40,867 nucleotides of DNA from Alphaproteobacteria bacterium (GTDB lineage Bacteria; Myxococcota_A; UBA796; GCA-2862545), in contig JACKER010000045.1 of assembly GCA_020632925.1 (NCBI GenBank), forward strand, positions 1 through 40,867, in the 5' to 3' direction. A model generated the notes under the pieces. The model was not told the origin of the DNA, did no database searches, and was given only the letters and a program-made list of their open reading frames with translations. This document shows positions 16,762 to 26,100 of this stretch, piece after piece (position 1 is the first letter of the stretch; the number at the start of each line of letters is the position of its first letter). Both the position numbers and the translations under genes were made by a program.

Positions 16762-17277
16762 ATGAGCGGAGAGATCCGCGTCCTGCTTCCGCCCACCTGC
16801 GCCCACCTGGCCCCCATGGTCCTCGCCGCGGGTGCCGTGCCGGTGGTCGACGCCACCGGCGACACCGTGCCGGAGGTGCTTCCCGGCGCGTGGGTGCGGA
16901 CCCGTCCCGGCCGCCCGGCCCCCGGCACCGGGCCGGTGGTGCTCGCCGAGCTCGGTGCGCCCGTGCCGGACCGCGAGACCTGGTTGGAGACGTCCGTCCC
17001 GCGCGAGGTGCCCTCGGGCTTCGCGGGCCTGGTGCTCAAGGGTCGCGAGTCGGGCGGGCTGTGCGGCGAGGAGGACGGCCTGGTCGCGCTCGCGCGCTGC
17101 CCCGACCCCTCGCGCGTGGTGCTCGACGCGGGCTGCGGTCCCCGGACGGCGGCCGCCGCCGCAGCGCTCGGCGCCGCGGGGGTCGTGCTCGTCGAGCAGC
17201 ACCTGGGCTGCCCCGAGATCGCGCTGCCTCCCGGGATGGCGCGGCGCCTGCTGCTCCCCGACGACGAGGTCACCTGA
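16762..17277 (+). CDS. Short nitronate monooxygenase-like protein, start of the megasynthase locus
   Basis: This 171-residue protein resembles the C-terminal half of a nitronate monooxygenase/enoyl reductase (PfaD-like) flavin barrel. It has GLVLKGRESGGLCGEED (about residues 90-106), a Gly-rich phosphate loop AGCGPRTAAAAAALGAAGVV and a LPPGMARRLLLPDDEV tail. Such NMO modules are known at the N-terminus of some bacterial fatty-acid/polyketide synthases, where they may act as enoyl reductase. Full domains exceed 300 residues, so this copy is much reduced and may not bind FMN. The ATG at 16762 has a GGAG eight to ten bases upstream. Its stop overlaps the next ATG (TGATG), where the reading continues in the KS1 frame. 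Confidence 0.65.
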   Translation: MSGEIRVLLPPTCAHLAPMVLAAGAVPVVDATGDTVPEVLPGAWVRTRPGRPAPGTGPVVLAELGAPVPDRETWLETSVPREVPSGFAGLVLKGRESGGLCGEEDGLVALARCPDPSRVVLDAGCGPRTAAAAAALGAAGVVLVEQHLGCPEIALPPGMARRLLLPDDEVT

Positions 17278-20165
17278 TGGTGCAGGCGTGCGCCGCCGCC
17301 ACCGCGCCCGTGCTCCGCCGGATGGTGCAGGGCGTGGACGACCCCTGGTCGCGGCTGCCTGTGGCACACGCGACCCCGGAGTCGCTGTGGCTCGCGGGCC
17401 AGCCTGCGCTCGCGCGTCGCTCGCCGAGCGTGGTACGGCACGCTCTCCGGCCTGATTCTCTGCGGCCTACCTCGACGCCTGCCACCTGGACCGAGGTCGC
17501 GCGCGGCGCGGTGACGGGCTCGGGTCGCTCGACGACCGCGGCCCAGCTGACGGTCGAGGGACGTCGCGGGCGCCGGCTGGCACCGGTTTGATCCGCGTCC
17601 CGTGGAGGAGGCCTGCTGGCTCGGGCGCGCCCCGTCGGGGTCCTGCTGCGCGTTATATCGCCCTCGGTAACCGGTGCCCCGCCTCCGCCGAGCAGCTGCT
17701 CGCCCGCCGCACCACCTCCCGCTCCCGCTCCTGCTCCTGCTCTGCCCTGCCCTGCCCCCTGCGCCCACGACCACGACTCCCCGCCCCGGTCGCCGCCCCG
17801 AGGGTGCCCCCCGCCGTCGCCATCATCGGCATCGGCTGCCGCTTCCCCGGCGGCTCCAGCAGCGCCGAGGCTTTCTGGAAGAACATCGCGTCGACAAGCG
17901 CGACGCGATCGGCGAGGTCCCGCGCGACCGCTGATCTGGAGGCTGTCGGGACGCCGACGCGGGCTGTCCTGGATAAGACCCCGCCGCGAAGCATCGGCGG
18001 CTTCACCACTGACTTCCGCTTCTGACCCTTAAGTCTTTCCGGGCAGACCCTGCCCAACGTCGCCTGCCAGGTCGACACCGTGCAGATGACGCTGGTGGTG
18101 CAGCCGACGAGGCTGCAGCGACGCGGGCCTCTGGGTGGACAAGGCTGACTTTGCAGTGACTTCCCGGCAAGGACTGCTGCGCCGTCATCCTGGGCAACAG
18201 CCTGGCGGCGAGATGACGACCAGTACGCGATCCGCCGCGGTCTGGTCAGTTCGCGCAAGTTTCAGTCCACGCTGCTGCCCTGCGACCTGTCGGCCTGGAG
18301 TGGCTGAAGTTCCTCGGGGACATGGAGAAGGCCTACAAGGCCGGCCGCCCATCGTCGACGAGGAATTCCGATGCCCGGCGAGCCAGTGCGAACGCGTCAT
18401 CGCGGGTCGCATCGCGAACGTTTTTCTGACCTCGCGGCGCTAACTTCACCGTCGACGCCGCTCGCGCCTCGATGGCCGCAGCTTCAGACGGCGGTGAAGT
18501 CGCTGCATCAAGCACCTGATCTGGTGCTCAATGGCGGGCGCCAATCGCCTGATGCGCGAACGTCGCGACTACGTGAAGTTTCCAAGATCGGCGCGCGCTC
18601 TCGCCTGATCACAGCTCGCCCTTCGACGCGTCTCGCCAACGGCTTCGTGATGGGGGAGGGCTGCGCATCCCCGTGCTCAAGCGGTACTGACGAGGCGGTC
18701 CGCGACGGAGACCGGATCTACGCCGTCATCCGCCAGGCGTGGGCGCCTCCGGCAGGCACCGCGCCCAACCTCCAGGGGCAGGTGCGCGGCAAGCGTAACT
18801 GGCGTACGCCGAGGCGGGCTTGGGTTTCCCGTACGACGTGGACCTGATTGAGGCCCACGGAACCTCCACGCTGGTTTGGCGACAAGGTCGAGGTCGAGGC
18901 GTCAACGACGTGGGATCGGCTCGGAGCATCGTCGGGCAGCGTAACCCGATCCGCATCGGCAGCGTCAAGTCGATGATCGGCCACCCTGTCAGCCGCCGGC
19001 GCCGCGTCCGTCACGCTTCGCGAGACAATGCGCCGCGCTGTACCACGGGACCTTCCCGCTCCCTGCCAGGCCTCTGCGATGCCCGCACCGACGTGCCGTC
19101 GATGCGGATCCCGCTGAAGGTCCAGACCGAGGTGCCGAGCCCTGGCCCCCGACCGCGAACGGCCTCCGCCGCGCCGGTGGTGAGCGTTCTGGCTTCGCGG
19201 CACGAACACGTGGTGAGCTGGAGAGCCACGCCGGCCAGCAGCTGGTCGCCCGCCCCGCTGCGACTCCCGGACCTGGCTCCAGCCGACGGACGCGCCGGGC
19301 GAGGCCTGCGCCGCCCACCCCGGTCGCGCCGCGGCGCCCGCGGCCGCGGGCCCCTGCGGATCGAGGCAGGCGGATATCGCCGTGCCCACAGCACGACGTC
19401 CCTGCCGGCCCAGGGCCACGAGCGGCAGCAACGAGGCTGGAGCCGTCATGAACCTCGAGGTGCGCTTCGCGGACGGTCGGACAAAAGCTCCTTTCCGCCT
19501 GCAGCGCCCCCCCTGCGGTGGCTGCCGCGCTGACGGATTTATCCCAGCGCGATCAAGGGCTCCGCGCGAAGGGCATCGAACCTGACCTGCCTGTGCCCGC
19601 GGCATCGCCGCTTGCGACGCGCCCGACAAGAAGCTGGCCTCCCTGTTCACGGGGCAGGGCAGCCAGTGACGTCGACATGGGCCGCGATCTGGCGGCGGTG
19701 TACCTGGTAGTCCAGGACACCTTTCGTCGAGGCGGACCGCTTCCTCGAGCTGCTGTCGGCAAAGAAGCTGACGGATCTGGGTCTACCTGTCTGACGGTGA
19801 CGACGCTGACGCTAAGTGACGCGCTGCTCCGCCGCATCATCGGAGTATAGCCAGCTCCGCCACGCTGCGGTCGACGGGCGCTCCTGCGCCTGCTCGTCGC
19901 GTACGGCGCGGTCCCGACACGCGTCGCCGGCCAATTCCCTCGGCGAGTGCTGGCGTACGTCGCCGCCGCATGTGATGACCTGAGCAGTCGCCAGGCGCTG
20001 TGCCCGCGCGCGGCCGTGAGATGGCGAATATCCCGCCCGACGACCCCGGCAAGATGGCGGCATCGCGACCGGCAAAGCGCGTCGTGGACCGAGTGCTCGC
20101 GGACGTCGACGGGTACGTCATCGCCGCGAACAAGAACTGCCTGACGCACCGTCATCGCCGGGCGA
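17277..20165 (+). pseudogene. Indel-riddled N-terminal part (KS1 and AT) of the megasynthase
   Basis: This segment reads cleanly from the ATG at 17277 (SLWLAGQPALA) to about 17400, then switches frame every few tens of bases until about 20165. In mixed frames a beta-ketoacyl synthase is readable: VAIIGIGCRFPGG (near 17813), DKRDAIGEVPRDR, NFTVDAA (near 18444; the active-site Cys codon is corrupted), FVMGEG, LIEAHGTST (near 18845) and IGSVKSMIGH (near 18958). An acyltransferase follows: KLASLFTGQGSQ (near 19630), MGRDLAAVY, and a corrupted GHSLGE (near 19940). Homologous synthases have these domains intact in one chain with the downstream ORF. I infer either unpolished low-coverage sequence or, less likely, a decayed gene. 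Small ORFs called inside it are not real genes. Confidence 0.8.
17813..19030 (+). other. KS1 domain (PfaA-like ketosynthase), frame-disrupted
   Basis: The order of motifs matches a type I KS of the PUFA/secondary-lipid synthase kind: FWKNI, GGFTTDFRF, DTVQMTLVV, the His motif EAHGTST and the Lys/His motif SVKSMIGH. The reconstructed string around the nucleophile would be DAACASSMAA, but the bases at about 18450-18470 do not spell it in one frame. Boundaries are approximate. Confidence 0.7.
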
Positions 20166-23100
20166 GTGACGCGGTCGACGAGGCCTGCGAGCGCTTCAAG
20201 GCCAAGGGCATCACGGTGTACATGCTGCCCGTGAGCCACGCGTTCCACTCGGCGATCGTGGCCCCGGCCAGCGATCCGCTGCGCGGCGTGCTGGGCAAGC
20301 TCGGGCTCCAGGCCCCGCGCCGGCCCATCACGACCAACGTGACCGGCGGGTACTACCCGTCGGGTGAGGGCGCGGTCGACGGCATCATCGACCTGCTGGC
20401 CCAGCAGATCTCCGCGCCGGTCGAGTGGACCGCCCAGATGGAGCGGATGTACGAGGACGAGGGGCGCGTGTTCGTCGAGGTCGGCCCCAAGCGGGCGCTC
20501 GCCGGCTTCACCGTCGCCATCCTCAAGCGCCGCCCCCACCGCTCGGTGTACACCAACCACCCGAAGCGTGGCGGCGTCGCCTCCTTCCGCGACAGCCTGG
20601 CCCAGCTGCTCACGCTGGGCGTGCCCCTGCGCGCGGAGCCGCTCGCGAGCGGCGACATCGACCTGTTCGCGTCCTCGGAGCCGCGCCGCGCGACCTCCGA
20701 CGCCGTGAGGGCCTTCGTCGAGACCCCCGTCCCGGCCGGCGAGGTCGCGCCCGCGCCGGGCCCCGTCGAGCCCGCCGCCGACCTGCGCGACGGCATCCTC
20801 CGCATCGTCGCGAAGTCCACCGGCTACGAGATCGAGGAGCTGGACCTCGACTTCGAGCTCGAGGCCGACCTCGGCATCGACACGGTCAAGCAGGCCGAGG
20901 TGTTCTCGGTCGTCCGCGACACGTACGGCATCCCGACCGATCCGTCGTTCAACTTCGCGGACCACAAGACGCTGCGCAGCCTGATCGACTGGGCCGCCAG
21001 CCACACCGGCGCCCAGCGCGTCGGCGTCGAGGCCGCGCCCGCGCCCGCACCCGCGCCCGTCAGCGTGCCCGCGCCCGCCGCTCCGGCAGCGGCTCCCATC
21101 GTCTCGACGGAGGTGGTGGCGGAGTTCCTGACCCGCGCCGCGTCCGCCGGCGTCCAGGGCCTCGACGGCGAGTCCTTCGCCCGCGCGCTGTTGCCCGCGG
21201 TCCAGGGGCTGCTCGCTGCCGCCTTCGAGGCCGCGCGTGCCTCGGCGCCCGCGCCCGCTCCGGTCGCTCCCGCTCCGGTGGCGGCCTTCGCGACCCCCGC
21301 GTCCACGGTCGCGCACCCCGCACCGGCGATCCGCGTCCGCGTCCCCGGCGCGCTGCGCGAGGTCGACGCCACGCGGCACGTCGTCGCGTCCGGCACGTCG
21401 ATCGGCCTGCCCGGCGGCACGTCCGTGTTCGCCGAGGACAACGTCGAGGCCATCCTCGCGGGGGAGAACCGCATCTCCCCGATCGGCGAGCGTGCGCAGC
21501 AGTTCCTCGAGCTCGGGCTCGTGCGGCTGGTGAAGGACCCGCAGACCGGCCAGGGGTCGTTCCTCCCGGTCAGCCGGACCGACGAGGTCATCCGCCTCGC
21601 CGGCACCGAGTCGTCGTTCGACCTGACCGAGTGGGGCGTCGAGCCCGATCTGCTCTCCGCGCTCGACATCACCACGCGCCTGGCCTTCGCCGCCGGGCTC
21701 GAGGCGCTGCGCGACGCGGGCATCCCGCTGGTCCGGTCCTACAAGACGACCGCGAACGGCAAGCGCGTGCCGCAGGGCTGGATGTTGCCCGAGGCGCTCC
21801 GCGACGGCACCGGCGTGATCTTCGCCTCCGCCTTCCCGGGGTACGACCAGCTCGTGCGCCACGTGCAGTCCGGCGGGCGGGACGCGGAAGGTCGCTTCGA
21901 GCGCCGCTTCCTGTTCCAGGTGCTCTCGATGGGGCACAGCCAGTTCGCGCAGTTCATCGGCGCGCGCGGGCCGAACACCGCGATCAACGCGGCGTGTGCC
22001 TCCTCGACCCAGGCGATGTCGATCGCCGAGGACTGGATCCGCATGGGCCGTTGCGACCGCGTGATCGTGGTCGGCGCGGACGACGTGACCAGCGAGGCGC
22101 TGCTCCCGTGGATCGGCGGCGGGTTCATGGCGGCGGGCGCTGCGACCACGAGCGACGTCGTGGAGGAGGCGGCGCTGCCCTTCGACCGGCGTCGGCACGG
22201 GCTGCTGCTCGGGATGGGCGCCGTGGGCGTCGTGCTCGAGACGCCGGAGTCCTGCGCCGAGCGCGGGGTGGTGCCGCTGGCCGAGCAGCTCGCGGCGGTC
22301 ACGGTGAACAGCGCGTTCCACGGGACGCGGCTCGACGTGGACCACATCGCGGGCGTGGTGCGCCAGGTGGTGGCCGACGTGAGCGAGGCCGAGGGCACGA
22401 CGCCGGACCAGATGGCGCGCCAGACCTTCTTCATGTCGCACGAGACGTACACCCCCGCGCGGGGCGGCTCGGCGCAGGCGGAGATCGACGCGCTGCGCGC
22501 GGCCTTCGGACCGGCGGCCCGCGAGGTCGTGGTCGCGAACACGAAGGGCTTCACCGGCCACGCGATGGGTGCGGGCATCGAGGACGGCGTGGTGCTCAAG
22601 GCGCTGCAGTACGGTCGCGTCCCGCCCATCGCGAACCTCAAGGAGCCCGACGAGTCGCTCGGCGACCTCACGCTCTCGCGCGGCGAGCACCGCGAGTTCC
22701 GCTACGGCCTCCGGCTCGCGGCAGGCTTCGGCAGCCAGCTCGCGGTCACCGTGCAGAAGGCCGTTGCCCGCGGCGACGACCGCCTCGCGGACCGCCAGCG
22801 CCGGCTGGACTGGCTGCGCCGCGTCACGGGGTACGCCCACCCCGAGGAGAAGCTCGAGGCCCGCACGCTGCGGGTCGTCGACGGCGCGGTCGACGCGGTC
22901 TGGACCTTCGCGCCACCCAGCGCAGCCACCTCGGCTCCGGCCCCGACGCCGGCCCCGGTCGCCCCGGCGCCCATGCGTACCGTGCCCCAGGCGCCGCGGG
23001 TCGTCCCCACGCCGCCGCCCGACCCCGACGACGACACCCGCGGCCTGCTCGCGACCCCCGCGAGCGCTCCCCGCCGCGTCGTCGCCCCCACGGTCCTGCA

Positions 23101-26100
23101 CGCCGTCGGCGCGGTGAGCCACGCGGAGGTGCTCGCTCACCTGGTCTCCGTGGTCGCCGAGAAGACCGGGTACGAGACCGACGAGATCGAGCCCGGCTTC
23201 GAGCTCGAGGCCGACCTCGGCATCGACACCGTGAAGCAGGCCGAGATCCTGTCCGACGTGATGGACCACTACGCCCTGCAGCGCGACGACGAGTTCCGCA
23301 TCTCCGACCACCCGACGCTCGAGGCACTCGCCGCCTGGCTCGTCTCGCGGCTGGGCGGTGCGGCCGCGCCGGAGCCCGTCTCCGTGCTGGAGGAGGAGGA
23401 GGACACCCTCACGCCGCCGGAGCCGCCGACGCGCGAGGTGCTGCCACCCAAGGGGGTCGCGACCCAGGTGGACGTCCAGTTCGCCCTGCGCGAGATCATC
23501 GCCCTGGTCTCGGCGCGCACCGGGTACGGCGAGGACGAGCTCGAGCCGTCCTTCGAGCTCGAGGCCGACCTCGGCATCGACACCGTGAAGCAGGCCGAGA
23601 TCCTCTCCGAGCTGCAGGACCGCCACGGCATCGAGCGCGACGAGAGCTTCCAGCTCTCCGACTACCCGACGCTGGAGGCCCTCGCGGGCTGGCTGGCCGT
23701 GCGCAAGGCCGAGGGCCCGGGGCTCCGCTCCGACGAGGAGGACCTGATCACGCCGCCGCCCGCGCCCCTCGCCGCCGTGCGCAACGCCATCGCGGCGGAC
23801 GAGCGCTCGGACCACAGCGAGGGCTCCGAGCCCGGCAGCCTGTCGATCGACAGCGCGCCCTACCCCTCGGAGGAGCGCCAGATCTTCCACATGCACCCCA
23901 CGGAGATGGACGAGGCCGCGGTCCTCGCCACGCTGCTGGGGGTCGTCGCCGACAAGACGGGGTACGACCTGTCCGATCTCGAGCCCGGCTTCGAGCTCGA
24001 GGCGGATCTGGGCGTCGACACCGTCAAGCAGGCCGAGATCCTGTCGGACCTGATGGATCGCTTCTCGCTCTCCCGCGACGACAGCTTCTCCTTCGCGGAG
24101 ACGCGCACCCTCGAGGACCTCGCGGCGTACCTGTACGGACGTCTGGCCACGGCGTCGATGATGCCGCCGCCGCCGCGCGAGGTCGCGCCGCCCGTCGACG
24201 CCCCGCCCGTACCGGCGCCGACCCCGGTGCCCTCCACGACGCCGCCATCCGCCGAGGACCGGCCCATCGTCGCGAACCACGTCGCGCTCCCGCCCAACTT
24301 CCGCCTGCGTCGCCCCGTGCTCCGGTCCGCCGAGCGCGTCCCGGGGACGCCGGTCGCTGGTCGCCGGATCGAGGTGCTCGGTGACGGGGTGCTGGCCGAG
24401 CGGGTGACCGAGATCCTGGGCGAGCGTGGCGCGGTGCTGGTCACCGAGGGCGCCGAGCTCGTGGTGGACTGCGCCGACGACGTGGCCCTCACCTTCGCGC
24501 GCACCAAGGCGCTCGACGGCGGGGAGCGCCCCAAGGCCTGGATCACCGTGACCCGCCTCGGCGGGCTCGGGGAAGGCGAGGACAGCGTCGCTCGGGCGTA
24601 CGTGGACGGCGCTCGCGCCGGGTTCACGAAGAGTCTGGGCCGCGAGTGGGATGTCCCGTCGTGCGTGCTCGACATCCACCCGGCCACCGGTCCCACCGAC
24701 GCGGCCGCGGTGGTCGCGGACGAGGCGGGCTGCGCCCTCGAGCGCGAGGTCTTCGTCGGCGAGGACGGCGAGCGCTCGGTCGTCGCGCTGGTCGAGGAGG
24801 CGCCGCCCGCGCCGAAGCCGCTCTCGGGCGTGTTCCTGCTCACCGGCGGTGGTCGCGGGATCACCGCGACCGTGGCGCACGAGCTGACCCGCCGCGGGCC
24901 CGTGAAGCTCGCGCTCGTCGGCCGCTCCGCTGCTCCGACCTCGGCACTCGACGAGAAGGCGGTCAAGGAGCGCGTGCGGGGCGAGCTCGCCGCCGCGGGC
25001 GAGAAGGTGACGCCGGCCAAGGTCGAGGCCGTGCTCGGGCCGCTGCGGCGCGCCGAGGAGCTGCGCCAGAACCTCGAGGCGCTCCGGCGCACGGGGGCCG
25101 AGGTGGTGTACCTCGTGGCCGATCTGGCCGATCCGGACCAGGTCCGCCGCGTGGTGCGCGAGGCGACCGAGGCGCTCGGACCGATCACCGCCGTGGTGCA
25201 CGGCGCCGGCGTCGAGGAGAGCCGCAAGCTCGCGGACAAGGACGAGACCGCGTTCCACCGGGTGTTCGACGGCAAGGCCGTGGGCGGCCGGGCGCTGTTC
25301 GAGTCGGTGCCATCGGACGCGTTCGTCGTGTCGATGGGCAGCGTCGCCGGACGCTTCGGCAACCCGGGTCAGGTGGACTACGCCGCGGCGAACGACGCGC
25401 TGGCGCGGATGTGCCTGGCCCGTCCGCACAGCCTCCACGTGGACTGGACCGCGTGGGACGACGTGGGGATGGCCGTGCGTGGCGGCATGAAGACGTTGCT
25501 CACGGACCGTGGGGTGGACCTGCTCCCCGCGGCGGCGGGCGCCTGCCTCGTCGCGGACCTGGTAGCGGCCGGTGTGACCGGCGAGCTCGTGTGCGCGGGG
25601 CGGCTCGGGGACTTCGAGGACAAGCCCGACCACCCGCTCCTCGACGTGCTCGAGGTCGACGGTGGCGTCGCCCGCGCGACCCGCGCCCTGTCCCGCCGCA
25701 GCGACGGCTGGATCGCCGACCACGCGATCGACGGCGTGCCCGTGCTCCCAGGGGTCGTCGGGCTCGAGCTGATGGTCGCGACCGCGGCCGCGCTCTTCCC
25801 CGGCCGGCCCTTCGTCGGCGCCCGAAACGTGCGCTTCAACGCGCCGGTCAAGGCGTACCGCGAGGAGGTGACCACGCTGATGCTCGAGGCGGAGCCCACG
25901 CAGCGGCCCGGTGAGGCCTCCGCGCGGCTGATCTCCGTCCGAGCGCTCAAGACCGGGCGCACGCGCCGCACCGAGCACTTCTCGGCGACGCTGATCTTCG
26001 GCGAGCGGCCGGAGCTCGAAGGGTTGCCGAGCGCCTTCCTTCCGGACGAGGCCATCGATCGGGAGGCCATCTACGCCCGGTTCTTCCACGGCCCGATCTT

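Noticed and set aside
17588..19850. Several 60-240 residue ORFs inside the damaged KS1/AT region
   Set aside because: They are pieces of one synthase cut by indels; motifs hop between frames, so none is an independent gene.
23110..24150. Repeats taken as a possible DNA repeat or CRISPR-like array
   Set aside because: The repeat is in frame and protein-level (ACP modules), with variable linkers and no short identical direct repeats.
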